Part shown: positions 1-10,471 of the stretch, one piece after another
Layout of the letters: each line of letters starts with the position of its first letter
How positions within the stretch are numbered: position 1 is the first letter of the stretch
The notes under the pieces: generated by a model
Told to the model about the DNA's origin: nothing
Seen by the model: the letters and a program-made list of their open reading frames with translations, nothing else
Database searches by the model: none
Assembly: GCF_029962835.1 (NCBI RefSeq)
Contig: NC_080587.1
Coordinates: 57,689,528-57,753,527, forward strand
Direction of reading: 5' to 3'
From: Magnolia sinica
Lineage: Eukaryota; Streptophyta; Magnoliopsida; Magnoliales; Magnoliaceae
DNA length: 64,000 nt
Position numbers and translations under genes: made by a program

Positions 1-59
1 TTACCATCCAAGTGGGACTAGGACGCAATCCGCTTCCACTGCAATGGTTATGGGTGTTT

Positions 60-555
60 TGAATCACGAGACTTCCTACGGTAGTAACATTACCAATTTC
101 TCTGGGGCTCACCATGATGTATGTTTTGTATCCACACCGAGAGATCATTTTAAGGCATGATCTAAAGAATGAGTAAGATCCAATGCTTGAGTTGACCCCA
201 CCACAGAGAACAGTGGGAACAGTGACACACAACCATTAATCCCTTGTAAGGGCCAAACCGTTTTTGATGAGGGTGATACTTGTGTTTTCCCTTTTTTCAT
301 GTCTACGTTAACACATGAATAGGTTGGATCACAAAGGTACGTGATGGTGGGCCTTAGTTGGGTTTCAACGGTGGGCGTCCCCCTCCACACTATTTTCTAT
401 CGTGGCCTCATGGGGTCCACTCCAACTTTGGATCTGCTTGATTCTTTGAATCATGCCCTGAAATGATCTCATGTCGAATGGATGGATGGTGTGGATACAA
501 AACCACTCATGGTGGGCCCACTGAAATTGGTATCCAAATAGTGGGGACCTTTCAT
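60..555. repeat. Foldback (long-TIR) MITE-like element, GGTGGGCCC family
   Basis: The left arm (about 91-230) runs from CCAATTTC through CACCATGATGTATG and a TATCCACACCG-like segment to GACCCCACCA. The right arm (about 398-532) is its diverged reverse complement: TGGGGTCCAC, CATGCCCTGAAATGATC, GGTGTGGATAC, GGTGGGCCC, then GAAATTGG. The ends are ragged and no clear target duplication was found, so the boundaries are approximate. It has no coding capacity. Homologous members lie near 48116-48605, 51970-52450 and 59045-59480. Confidence 0.7.
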
Positions 556-1207
556 TTCGGTGTCGATACAACACTCCTCATTGTGGTGGATTTATGAAAT
601 CTATCACTATGGGGACCTTTCATTTCAGTATCCAAACAGCAGTGGATTATGATCCTTGCATAACCCAAGCCCACACTTCCATCTAAACAGAAACATGCAG
701 ATATTGAAGGTTGGATTGTCTTCTTCCATGCAATCCAAATTGCCATGGAACACATCCAAGCCTACTGCAATTCCATGACAAAACCTGATATATTACAATC
801 ATTTGGTTTTTTGAATCCCATCCCACTTAATCCCTTCCAATACCATGCGCCAAACACCCCCTGAAAGACTCCTTGAAAACGTGAAATGACTAGAAATTTA
901 AATTCTATTATTATTAGTTCATTTTAAAATATAAAAATGCATTAGGAAACGTATCGGTTGATAGAAATATGAAAACTTGATAGAAAACCCAAAAAGAAAG
1001 ACAAGACTCAACTCGACTCGGTTGGCGATTTCACTCTATTTGACCGGACTTGGTTTAAAAAATCGATGAGACTGGATTTTTTTTTTTTAAATCGAAAGTA
1101 TTCATGGGTCAACTGGATCGAGATTCAAGTCAGACTCAACAAGTTCTTAAACCATGATGTATATCAAATAGTTTACATTTGAAATATGTGAAAATGTCCC
1201 TTGAAAA

Positions 1208-1268
<61 letters not shown>

Positions 1269-1839
1269 AAAGGTAAAAATGGTAAGAATTAAAACATCAT
1301 TAGTCATTAATCATATAATTATGAAAAAAGTATATTGTTTTATCTGCATAGAGTAAGAGTATTTATACCATATTGTGTCATACTTTGGCTTGTCTAGTTT
1401 TCATATGCATGTAGATGCCCACTGCACACTTGGCATGCATGCACCAAACTGAAACTGTCCTAGAATATCAGACCTACAATGGGGTAAAACTGGAAAACGC
1501 CATTGCTTAAATGATCCTAAGTTCTAACTTTCTGGTGAATGGACATCTTCTTGCCAAATCAGAACATTTGACCCATTGGCCTTTTACATCACATTTGGTG
1601 GTTGTATAAGAGTTGTTTATGATAGTTATGTTCGTTCAAAAACTCAGAACTCAATTCAAAGTGAACGTCGGTTGAATATGGTCTTGTAACTTGGTCAATT
1701 ATTTTATTTTATTTTTAAATATTCAATATTTAAAATAATATATAAATATTGTTGAGTCTTGTGCCTCTCGGCCAGTCGAGTTTTATTGAGTTCCATCAAG
1801 TTTTTTCTTCCAACTTTTGACAGTATAAGTTGATTATTA
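556..1839. other. Non-coding repeat-derived DNA, no gene seen
   Basis: No credible coding region. The 18-bp segment TGGGGACCTTTCATTTCA (A or G at the last base) occurs twice, near 541 and 609. The stretch ending near 860 (CCAAACACCCCC) resembles the terminus of a small hAT or Harbinger MITE. The rest is AT-rich with several short low-complexity runs. Confidence 0.5.
1210..1265. repeat. (TA)n microsatellite
   Basis: An uninterrupted TA dinucleotide run of about 55 bp inside AT-rich non-coding DNA. Confidence 0.95.
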
Positions 1840-2680
1840 TTATTATTATTATTATTTTATTTTTCTTTCAGTCTTGATTGAGTGGTGACTAAATTGAGTT
1901 CTAGGCCCTTTTTTAGTAGATGCCTAAAGATGAGTTCATCTTATTTTAGTAAATACTAATTATGTATTAGAGATCTTGATCTTTAATATATAATCACTGA
2001 TAACATAATCTTAGAATCCCCATGCCTTCCAAATTGTGATCTCGTTCTCCACTGAGGATGAGCCAACAAAAATATCACATTGAACCATACTTTAAAAACT
2101 CATTAAAAAAAGAAGAAGAAAGATTTCGAACAGCCCAATCATATTTCGTCAGGATTGAAATATAAATAAGGCTCTGTTTGGAGCTCAGTATATCTAATAC
2201 ATAACCACTGTTAACTAAAATGAGACGAACTCATTTTTAGGCATCTACTAAACAGGGTTTATTTTTCTGTCTTAGTGAAATATGATTGAGTTGAGTCGAA
2301 CTTTTTGTTTTTTGTTTTTTGTTTTTTATTTTTTAAAATATGGTTCAATGCAATCTTTTTGTTGGGCCCATCCTCAATGGGGCTCACAACTTGAATGGCC
2401 TGGATTCAGCATGTGTCTGAAGGTTTTGCATACCCATGTTAACAGTGATTATGTATTAAAGATCAAGATCTCTTATACATCGTTACTTTTAACAAGAATG
2501 ATTGAGTCGAGTCGATTTATTATTATTATTATTTTATTTCTTTTAAAAAACTATAGTTCAATGTGATATTTTTGTTAGGCCCCATCCTCAATGGGGTTCA
2601 AACTTTGGATGGCTTGGATTGAGGTAAGTTCTGGCCACATGTCTGAAGATTCTTTTGCAGTATGGTGTAATTCTTATGTA
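1840..2680. repeat. Cluster of related direct and inverted repeats (foldback)
   Basis: The segment at 1911-1975 (TTTAGTAGATGCCTAAAGAT and onward) reappears reverse-complemented at about 2190-2255. The segment at 1955-2100 (ATTAGAGATCTTGATCTTT, then ATGAGCCAACAAAAATATC) reappears reverse-complemented at 2340-2490 and again near 2545-2600. Two direct copies, at 2283-2430 and 2499-2660, share GATTGAGT, GGTTCAATG or AGTTCAATG, CCCATCCTCAATGGGG and CATGTCTGAAG. This looks like a foldback that was duplicated or inserted into itself. No coding capacity. Confidence 0.65.
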
Positions 2681-2837
2681 ATTATCAGATTCTCTAGTGG
2701 GTTTTCTTTTGAATTTTTTTTTTCCTGCTATAATTAAATACGAATATGCTCCGTTTTTCTAGTCAAAAGACCATGTGCACACCTAAATAATGTTGTGTAC
2801 TGCATATCACGTGGTCATATTTGTTTGAATGGAATTC

Positions 2838-2869
<32 letters not shown>

Positions 2870-3467
2870 CAAACAAAGAAAAAGAAGCTGAACTATTGGT
2901 GCAAAATGGTACACATGCCACATGATGCCACGTTCCGGTGGGCCTCACATTGATGACATTGGTTCGTATATATTGCCAAACGTAAGCCTTGCGTGTTGGA
3001 TTTTCAGTCTGATTTATGTGTTTATCCATATCCTAATTTCTTGCAATATATTTTGCAAATCACTGAAGTGGTCCGGAGTTTTTACAAGTGGGACCACCCA
3101 TTTCAGTCTTCTAGATGATTTGCCTGCTTGCCCCAAAATCTCATCGATAGTACAATCTTATAATTGTGGACTGCAAATAGACAATTTACAAGTAATATGG
3201 CAACATTTCATGTTCAAATGAAGAAGGTCTATGATGTGTTGAAGATCATCCAATATGGGAGATCCTTTTTGGGGAATTGACAATCAAGTCAGCATATGGA
3301 TACCGAATCATGGGCCTGATCTGTACTTATACTCAGTGTATCTGGCGGATTTTTATGTAATGGTTATGTTATCCATAATCTAGTTTAGTTCATGTTAGTA
3401 AATTTGAATAGGAACTACTGTTGTGGACCAACTTGCTAACCTTCACCCCTTTTCTCCTGCTTTGCAG
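2681..3467 (+). other. Upstream region or intron of the GH17 pseudogene
   Basis: It contains a poly-A run (about 2840-2869) and no convincing coding sequence. It ends in a pyrimidine-rich tract and an AG (TTTCTCCTGCTTTGCAG, ending at 3467) that acts as a splice acceptor for the GH17 exon. Related plant genes have a short first exon carrying the signal peptide upstream of an intron here. I could not find that exon, so it may lie outside the window, be decayed or be lost. Confidence 0.5.
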
Positions 3468-4045
3468 ATGCATTCATTGGTGTTAACATCGGAACAGACC
3501 TCTCCGACATGCCATCCCCATCCCAGGTGGTTGCCCTCCTCAAGGCCCAGCAGATCCGCCATGTCTGCCTCTATGATGCAGACGGTGCCTTGCTCGTCGC
3601 ACTTGCCAATACCGGTATCCGTGTTACCATCTCCGTCCCCAATGACGAGCTCCTTGGTGTTGGCCAGTCGAATGCCACTGTTGCCAACTGGGTCGACCGC
3701 AATGTCGCGGCCCATGTCCCTGCCACTAACATCACTGCCATTGCGGTTGGATCCGAGGTGCTCACTACACTTCCCAATGCTGCTCTTGTATTAGTCTCCG
3801 CCCTCCGATTCATCTTTTCAGCGCTTGTTGCATCCAACCTCGACAACCAGATAAAAGTGTCCACCCCCCTATCCTCTTCTATCATCCTTGACTCCTTCCC
3901 GCCCTCCCAAGCCTTCTTCAACCACACGTGGGACCCGGTCTTAGTACCCTTGCCATATTCCTGCAGTCTACAGACTCCTTCCTCATGCTCAATGTCTATC
4001 CATACTATGACTACATGCAATCCAATGGTGTAATTCTATTGGATA
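3468..4045 (+). pseudogene. GH17 beta-1,3-glucanase (X8-type) pseudogene, 5' part
   Basis: This is the N-terminal half of a plant glycoside hydrolase family 17 (glucan endo-1,3-beta-glucosidase). The intact family hydrolyses callose at the cell wall or plasmodesmata, usually as secreted or GPI-anchored proteins. The exon opens after an acceptor at 3467 and reads AFIGVNIGTDLSDMPSPSQV, then VVALLKAQQIRHV. TNITAIAVGSEVLTTLPNAA contains the Glu expected to be the acid/base catalyst. A Cys replaces Arg in the usual RLYDAD motif (here CLYDAD). A one-base-type frameshift near 3954-3960 moves the frame before SFLMLNVYPYYDYMQSNG. The exon then stops where copia-1 inserted, after GTAATTCTATT plus the duplicated target GGATA. 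The missing signal peptide, the frameshift and the insertion make this a pseudogene. Family assignment is by recognition of conserved blocks. Confidence 0.92.
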
Positions 4046-4120
4046 TGATGGGGTTTTCCTCCCCAGTTCAGGGAAGAGACAGTGCAGCGGGTTGAAAATT
4101 CGGAGTAATTCACCGCGCTA

Positions 4121-4304
4121 CTCGACCAGTCGAGTGGGCTACTCGACCGGTCATGGGTGGCGCTCGACCAATCGAGTGGCGCTCGACTCAAAGTCCAGCG
4201 AACATCTGATGTATTTTTTCCGAAGTGCTTGACCAGTCAAGGGAGGTGCTCTACTGGTTGAGTGGGCCGCTTGACTGGTTGAGGATTCGGCTCGACCAGT
4301 TAAG
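4121..4304. promoter_or_regulatory. Array of degenerate CTCGACCGGTCGAG palindromes in copia-1 5' LTR
   Basis: Copies visible: CTCGACCAGTCGAG at 4121, CTCGACCGGTCA at 4142, CTCGACCAATCGAG at 4163, CTTGACCAGTCAAG at 4228, CTTGACTGGTTGAG at 4270 and CTCGACCAGTTAAG at 4291. The differences lie mostly at the CpG steps of the consensus. They sit upstream of the TATA box at 4391, in the expected U3 enhancer region. A regulatory role is inferred from position only. Confidence 0.75.
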
Positions 4305-4390
4305 GTTATGTAGATTCGTTCCGCGATTTTATATGGATTGCGGAATTTTGAGGCCCTTTCACAAGGGGTGCGAAAGGGAGTTTCCTAAAC

Positions 4391-4400
4391 TATAAATAGG
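4391..4400 (+). promoter_or_regulatory. TATA box, copia-1 5' LTR
   Basis: TATAAATAGG at 4391, a canonical plant TATA box. The matching site in the 3' LTR is near 9236 (TATAAATAAG). The same block, followed by CCTAGGGCTTTTC, is found in the copia-3 LTRs. Confidence 0.75.
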
Positions 4401-4887
4401 GGTGCCTAGGGCTTTTCTAGGTAATGTAAGAGGGTTTTCTAAAGCTTTACGAGGGTTTGTTAAAGGGTTTCAGGATATCAAAGGTGTGAGGAAAAGAGAG
4501 AGAGAAAGAGAGAGAGGAAGCTTGTGGAAGAGTGGTTTTGCTCGTAGAGGTGATCTACTGTGCACTTGACATCTCAGCGCTTCTACATCCTCGTAATAGG
4601 TGAGATCTCTCCGTTTTTCTTTTATTCTCTTATTGTTTATCCACTCCTGTGTAAGTGAGGAAGGTTTGATCCAAGCGGTGTGTGCTTGTGATCGGTTGTA
4701 ACGTTCTACTTGATAATGAATTATTGATCTGGATGAGATCCCGTGGTTTTTACCTCTTTGAGGGTTTTTCACGTAAAATCTCTTGTGTCATGTGGTCTAT
4801 TCTTTGATTGTTTTCATTGCTTTATTATCCCATAATTCTGGTGTTTTGGGAGGCTAGATCCTAAGGTTTTGTGCAAGGCCCCTAACA

Positions 4888-4902
4888 AAGTGGTATCAAA
4901 GC
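4888..4902 (+). other. Primer binding site, copia-1
   Basis: AAGTGGTATCAAAGC directly follows the 5' LTR. It matches the plant initiator Met-tRNA 3' end type (TGGTATCAGAGC) with one change. Confidence 0.85.
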
Positions 4903-4938
4903 TAAGTTCATTAAACGGAGTGGGATCGGTTCTGAATT

Positions 4939-5660
4939 ATGGAAGGTGGCTCATGAAGGATGATCAGCCTCAATGGTTCTAACTGGACCATATGAAAGGC
5001 TAAGATGAAGGACTTGGTTTATTGCAAGGAGTTGTATTATCCAATTCAAGGCATATCAGCAAAGTCAAAGGATATGACAAATGATGATTGTAAGAAATTA
5101 GACCGGAAGGCAGTGGGGTTTATTAGATAATGGTTGAATGATTCCGTGTTCCACCATGTGTCTACGGAGACCTCAACAGCTAGCCTATGGCTGAAACTGC
5201 AAGGGTTATATGAGAGGAAGAAAGCCGACAATAAAATTTTCCTGATAAGACGACTTGTGAACAAGTTCAAACATGGTGGTTCTATTGCTGAGCACATGAA
5301 TGGGGTCAGCAATATTTTGAACCAACTCTCCGCTATGAAGATGGTCCTAGATGATGAATTACAGGCTTTGCTATTTCTTAGCTCATTACCTGACAGTTGA
5401 GAGACATTTGTAGTGTCTCTAAGTAACTTCGTGCCAGATGAAAAGGTATCCATGAAATAGGTAACTAGCTGTCTCTTCAATGAGGAGACAAGGAGGAAGT
5501 CTCAGGGGCTTACTCAGTAAGAGGCCCTTGTAACACAAGAACGAGGGAGAGGAAAGAACAGAAAAGGCAGGAAGGCCCGAGATAAATCAAGAGGCAAGTC
5601 GAGCACTAGGAAGGATGTTGAATGCTGGAATTGTGGCAAGAAGGGCAACATAAGTATGAA
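4939..5660 (+). pseudogene. copia-1 gag remnant
   Basis: Decayed capsid/nucleocapsid coding region of copia-1. It starts at ATG 4939 but meets a TGA after five codons. Recognisable blocks follow: LNGSNW near the N terminus, an open stretch at 5134-5400 (KHGGSIAEHMNGVSNILNQL, a typical UBN2/copia gag segment), then a basic Gly/Arg/Lys region. The zinc knuckle starts CWNCGKKGN near 5621 and continues in another frame as YECH, so a frameshift splits the CCHC motif. At least five in-frame stops mean it cannot make Gag. Confidence 0.85.
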
Positions 5661-8600
5661 TGTCATAAGAATAAGAACGACAAGAAAGGAAAAGGAAAGG
5701 AGAAGGAAAACGAAATAGATTCCACTGCGGTCGCTTTAAATGGCGACATTGTAGTTATTCTTTCAGCAGATCATGATGTTTACCTCACAGCTACGAGTCA
5801 GGACACCAACTGGGTGATAGACTCGGGAGCCTCGTTTCATGCGACTCCACACGGGGATTTCTTCATAAGCTACAAGTCAGGCGACAATGGGACCATGAAG
5901 ATGGAAAATTCTAGCATATCAAAAATCGCAGGGGTCGGTGATATTTGCGTGAAGACCGATGTGAGCTGCACATTGGTTCTCAGGGATGTGACGCATATCT
6001 CAGACCTTCGCCTCAACTTGATGTCGACGGGAAGGTTAGATGATGATGATGACTATGAAAGCCGATTTGTTGGTGGGCGCTGGAAGCTCATCAAGGGTTC
6101 GTTGATCGTAGACAGAGAAAAGAAGTGTTGCACCCTTTACAAGGCAAGTGTCAGTATGTGCAAGGGTGGGTTGAACGCAGCGGAAGATTCAGCTATTGAT
6201 ATGTGGCACAGGCGTCTAGGCCATATAAGTAAAAAGGGTTTCAAATACTAGCGAGAAAGCACCTCCTTCTAGACGTGACATGTATACCTCTCAAAACCTG
6301 TATTGATTGTTTATCAAGGAAATAATATAGAGTTTCATTTATTAAATCTACTTCTCATGTTAATAAAGTGCATGCATCAGATTTAGTTTATTCTGATGTT
6401 TGTGGTCTTATGAGGACAAAACCATGGGTGGGGCATTGTATTATTACTTTTATAGATGATGCATCTAGGAGGGTTTGGGTTTATTCTTTGAAATCCAAGG
6501 ACGCGATCTTTTGTGTGTTTAAATTATTTCATGCTATGGTCGAGTGAGAGATAGGTAGATCATTGAAGTGTATCCGCACTGACAATAGTAGTGAATACAT
6601 TGGCCACTTCCATGAGTATTGTAAGTCCCTGAGTATACGATATGAACGGACGGTTCTGAAGACCCCCCAACATAATGTGTAACTGAGCGAATGAATCGCA
6701 CAATTGTAGAGAGAATCAGATACATGTTATCCCATGTGAAGTTGCCCAAGACGTTTTGGGGAGAAGCAATGCACACGGTAGTGTATTTGATAAACAGGTT
6801 TCCATCAGCCCCGTTGAATGGAAAAGTACCCAATAAGGTGTGGACTAGACAGGATTCATCGTACAGTTATCTCAGGGTGTTTGGATGCAAGGCATCTGTT
6901 CATGTACTAAAGGATGAGAGGTCCAAGCTCGATATGAAGATTAGACAGTGTGTGTTCTTGGGGTATGGTGATAAAAAGTTCGGTTATAGATTGTGAGATT
7001 CGACTAAGAAGAAGCTTGTCTGGAGCAGAGATGTGGTTTTCTTTGAAGATCAATGTATAGAAGACATTGGTAAGCCAGAGAAGAATTCACCTAGTTCAGG
7101 TGATCTAGAGGACATGGATCTGGTTATTCCTCCCGTGCTGCCTGATGATGGGGGAGTACAATAAGGTGCAGAGGATGAGGGAGTTTCTACAGAAGATGGA
7201 CTGGGGGAGTAGCCCCGACTTGATTCACCTTTTGAGCCATAGGTGAGGAGGTCATCTAGGGACAGACAACCGTCTAAGAGATACTCACTACATGAGTACA
7301 TTATGTTCACTGATGGGGGAGAGCCAAAAGATTATTTTGAGGCCCTAACCGATGAGCATAAAGGGGAGTGGTTGAAAGCTATGCAAGAGGAGATGAAATC
7401 CTTGCATAAGAACCTCACCTATGATATGGTGAAATTGCCTAAGGGCAAGAAAGCTTTGACTAGCAAGTGGGTATTCAGAAAGAAGGTTAAGCAGAAGAAT
7501 TCACGGACGAGGTTTAAGGACAAACTTGTGGTGAAAGGGTTCGGTCAGAGGAAGGGTATAGACTTCGAGGAGATATTCTCACTAATGGTGAAGATGACAT
7601 CCATACAGGTGTTGCTTGGGTTGGAGGCTAGCTGGATCTGGAGATAGAGCAGTTAGATGTTAAAACTGCCTTTCTCCATGGGGACCTGAAAGAAGAGATC
7701 TACATGCACCAACTAGAGGGGTTCGAAGTCAAGGGCAAGGAGCATATAGTGTGCAGGCTGAGGAAGAGCTTGTATGGGCTGCAACAAGCTCCACGACATT
7801 GGTACAAGAAGTTTGACTCATTCAAGTTACAACATGGGTGTGACAGAATGGAGTCGGACCATTGTGTGTTCACACGTAAGTTCTCATATGGTGATTAGTT
7901 TTACTGTTATACATTGATGACATGCTCATCATGGGAAAAGACATTAAGAAGATCTACAGGCTAATACAGGAGTTGGGCAAGTCAATTGCGATGAAAGACT
8001 TGGGCTCGGCTAAACAGATCATAAGAATAGAGATAAGCCATGATAGAAGCATCAGGAAGCTTTGGATGTCACAAGAGCGGTACATTGAGAAAGTCCTAGA
8101 GCAGTTCAATATGAATACAACGAAACCGGTCAGTACTCCACTGGATGGTCACTTCAGATTGAACGATAGGCAGTGTCCTAAGACGAAGGCAGAGGTGGAT
8201 GAGATGCAGAAGATACCCTACGCATCAGCGGTAGGAAGTTTGATGTATGCTATGGTGTGTACACGCCTAGACATAGCATATGTGGTTGGTGTTCTCAGAC
8301 GGTATCTTGCCAATCCTGGCAAAGAGCATTGGGCAGCAGTGAAGTGAATACTGCAATATTTAAGAGGCTCATCTAGGTTGAGCCTATGCTATAGTGACAA
8401 AAAACCTGCGATAGAGGGCTACACAGATGCAGATATGACAGGTGACATAGACTCCAGGAAGTCTACATTGGGGTTCATGTTCACGTTTGCAGGGGGAGCG
8501 GTCTCTTAGTAGAGCAAGCTACAAAAAATCGTAGCATTGTCGATGACAGAGCCAAGTACATTGCAGTCATAGTGGCATGTAAAGAGATGCTTTAAATGAA

Positions 8601-8883
8601 GAGGTTCCTACAAGAACTTAGCCTAAGGCAGGAACAACACGTGGTTTATTGCGATAGTTAAAGTGTTATACACTTGAGCAAGAATCCAAGTAAGCACTCC
8701 AAGTCGAATCACATAGCGATTCGATATCACTGGATCGGGAATACTTTGGAACATAAGGTGTTACAGCTTGAGAAGGTTTACACGGATGACAATGGGTCAG
8801 ATATGATGACCAAGGCTTTACTCAAGGGCAAGTTTGAGGTTTGTAGCAATCAGGTTGGCTTGAAGAAGGTGAATTCTCCCTAA
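5661..8883 (+). pseudogene. copia-1 pol remnant (protease, integrase, RT, RNase H)
   Basis: Copia-order polyprotein remnant. The aspartic protease motif WVIDSGASFHAT lies near 5812-5847. The GAG-pre-integrase motif MWHRRLGHISKKG is at about 6200-6240. The integrase core has DLVYSDVCG near 6380, RTDNSSEY near 6575 and TERMNRTIVER near 6685, the last after a one-base loss. RT blocks are SKWVFRKK, KTAFLHGDLKEEIYMHQ (about 7665-7705), LYGLQQAPRHWYKKFD and LLLYIDDMLIMG (about 7900-7935). RNase H includes YTDADMTGD near 8420 and HIAIRYHWI near 8710, followed by MMTKAL. Multiple stops (for example 7642, 7896 and 8345) and frameshifts show long inactivity. Confidence 0.9.
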
Positions 8884-8888
8884 GTCGG

Positions 8889-8901
8889 AAAGGGGGAGAT
8901 T
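8889..8901 (+). other. Polypurine tract, copia-1
   Basis: AAAGGGGGAGATT sits directly against the 3' LTR start at 8902. This is the plus-strand primer site for reverse transcription. Confidence 0.85.
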
Positions 8902-9716
8902 TGATGGAGTTTTCCTCCTCAGTTCAGGGGAGAGACAGTGCAACGGGTTGAAAATTCAGAGTGATTCACTGCGCTGCTCGATCGGTTGAGTGGGCTACTC
9001 GACCGGTTGTGGGTGGCGCTCGACCGGACGAGTGGGGGTCGACTCAAAGTTCATCGACCATCTGATGTATTTTCTCTAAGGTGCTCGACCAGTCGAGGGA
9101 GGTGCTCAACCGGTCAAGGATTCACCTTAACCAGTCAAGGTTACGTAGATTCATTTCAGGATTTTGTGCAGATTGTGAAATTTTGAGGCCCTTTCGCAAG
9201 GGGTACGAAAGGGAGTTTCCTAAATTATAAATAAGTGTGCCTAGGGCTTTTCCAGGCAATGTAAGAGGGTTTCCTAAAGCTTTACAAAGGTTTGCTAAAG
9301 GGTTTAGAGCTATCGAAGGTGTGTGTGAGAGAGAGAGAGAGAGAGGAAGCTTGTGGAAGGGAGGTTTTGCTCGTAGAGGTGATCTACTGTGCACTTGACA
9401 TCTCAGCGCTTCTACGTCCTCGTAATCGGTGAGATCTCTCCATTTTTCTTTTATTCTCTTATTGTTTATCCGCTCCCGCATGAGTGAGGAAGGTTTGATC
9501 CAAGCGGTGTGTGCTTATGATCAGTTGTAACGTTCTACTTGATAGTGGATTATTGATCTGGACGAGGTCCTGTGGTTTTTACCTCTTTGAGGGTTTTCTA
9601 CATAAAATCTCTTGTGTCGTGTGGTTTATAATTTAATTATTTTCATTACTTTATTATCCTATAACTTTGGTGTTTTTGGAGGTTAGATCCTAATGTTTTG
9701 TGCAAGGCCCCCAACA
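8902..9716 (+). repeat. copia-1 3' LTR
   Basis: Starts TGATGGAGTTTTCC and ends CCCCCAACA. It is slightly shorter than the 5' LTR (815 against 842 bp), with scattered substitutions and small indels. One palindrome unit present in the 5' LTR (near 4270) is missing here. Confidence 0.95.
8977..9140. promoter_or_regulatory. Array of degenerate CTCGACCGGTCGAG palindromes in copia-1 3' LTR
   Basis: Variants include CTCGATCGGTTGAG, CTCGACCGGTTGTG, CTCGACCGGACGAG, CTCGACCAGTCGAG, CTCAACCGGTCAAG and CTTAACCAGTCAAG. They correspond position by position to the 5' LTR array except for one lost unit. Confidence 0.75.
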
Positions 9717-10397
9717 AGATTATGCACTCTTCTGTCCCCTCCCACCCAACAAAGAAGCTGTCGATGCCAACACCCTCCTACATTACACCGATTTCTTTGA
9801 TGTGGTTGTTGATGCGGCCCACTTCTCCATGTCCTACTTAACTTCACCAATGATCCGATTGTTGTAACTGAATCGGGGTGGCCCTCTAAGGGTGATGCCT
9901 CGGAGCGGGATGCCACCTTGGACAATGCTAACACCTACAATAGCAATTTGATACGACACGTGCTAAACAAAACTGGTACGCTAAAATACCCTAGCATGTC
10001 GATTAGTACATATATATATACCGGCTTTATAATGAGGATTTGAGACTCGGGTCAATATCTGAGAAGAACTGGGGTCTGTTTGAAGCAAGTGGGGTTCCAG
10101 TTTACACCCTTCATTTGACAGGCTTAGGGATGGTTTTGGCGAATGACACGATAAACCAGACGTATTGCATAACAAAGGATGGTGTGGATTTGAAGATGTT
10201 GCAGGCAGGATTGGATTGGGCATGTGGGCCCGGTAAGGTAGATTGTTCACCTCTGTTGCAAGGTCAATCATGCTATGAACTGAACACTGTATAGGAACAT
10301 GCAACACATGCTTTTGATGCGTATTATCACCAGATGGGGATGGTGCCAGGGATGTGTTATTTTAAAGGTGCCTCTATGGTCACTACTACAAACCCAA
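9717..10397 (+). pseudogene. GH17 beta-1,3-glucanase pseudogene, 3' part with X8/CBM43 domain
   Basis: This continues the GH17 exon interrupted at 4045. It starts at the right target copy AGATT and reads YALFCPLPPNKEAVDANTLL. The catalytic nucleophile block IVVTESGWPSKG is intact, but a one-base loss near 9841 separates it from the preceding SMSYL. A second frameshift near 10018-10022 precedes RLYNEDLRLG and EKNWGLFEASGVPVYTLHL. The X8 (CBM43) carbohydrate-binding domain follows, with its cysteines in QTYCITKDG, DWACGPGKVDCSPLLQGQSC and GMCYFKGAS. An in-frame TAG (after ELNTV, near 10292) splits this domain. The exon ends at a good donor (AACCCAA, then GTAAGG at 10398). The small last exon with the final Cys and the GPI signal was not found. 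A foldback begins 75 bp downstream. Confidence 0.92.
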
Positions 10398-10471
10398 GTA
10401 AGGGATTGATGTCTCTCCTTTCTTCTTTTAGTGGGTAGATTTTTTGCTAAATCGGACACACACACATATAT

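Larger units (their letters stand above)
4046..4887 (+). repeat. copia-1 5' LTR
   Basis: Starts TGATGGGGTTTTCC and ends CCCCTAACA. Pairs with 8902-9716. It carries degenerate CTCGACCGGTCGAG palindromes (4121-4304), a TATA box at 4391 and a GA-rich tract at 4496-4517. Confidence 0.95.
4046..9716 (+). mobile_element. Ty1/copia LTR retrotransposon (copia-1), full length, inactive
   Basis: An LTR element inserted in the coding sequence of the GH17 gene. It runs TGATGG...CAACA with LTRs at 4046-4887 and 8902-9716. The flanking 5-mers are GGATA and AGATT. The uninterrupted gene would read GGATT here, so each copy seems to have changed once. The domain order gag, protease, integrase, reverse transcriptase, RNase H identifies copia. 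The reading frame has many stops and frameshifts: a break inside the zinc knuckle near 5640, one missing base near 6677 before the integrase TERMNRTIVER block, and stops in RT and RNase H. The protease DSGASFHAT and the RT catalytic YIDDM (about 7908-7922) are intact. The lineage is close to copia-3, with which it shares the LTR core promoter and palindrome motifs. Confidence 0.95.

Noticed and set aside
2282..2566. Hydrophobic 94-codon frame that looks like a membrane peptide
   Set aside because: The Phe/Leu-rich start is encoded by a poly-T/TTG run, and the sequence is part of a duplicated non-coding repeat.
3443..4020. Open frames on the minus strand opposite the GH17 exon
   Set aside because: They are shadows of the plus-strand exon. 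The plus strand has the conserved GH17 blocks and a splice acceptor, and the minus frames match nothing I recognise.
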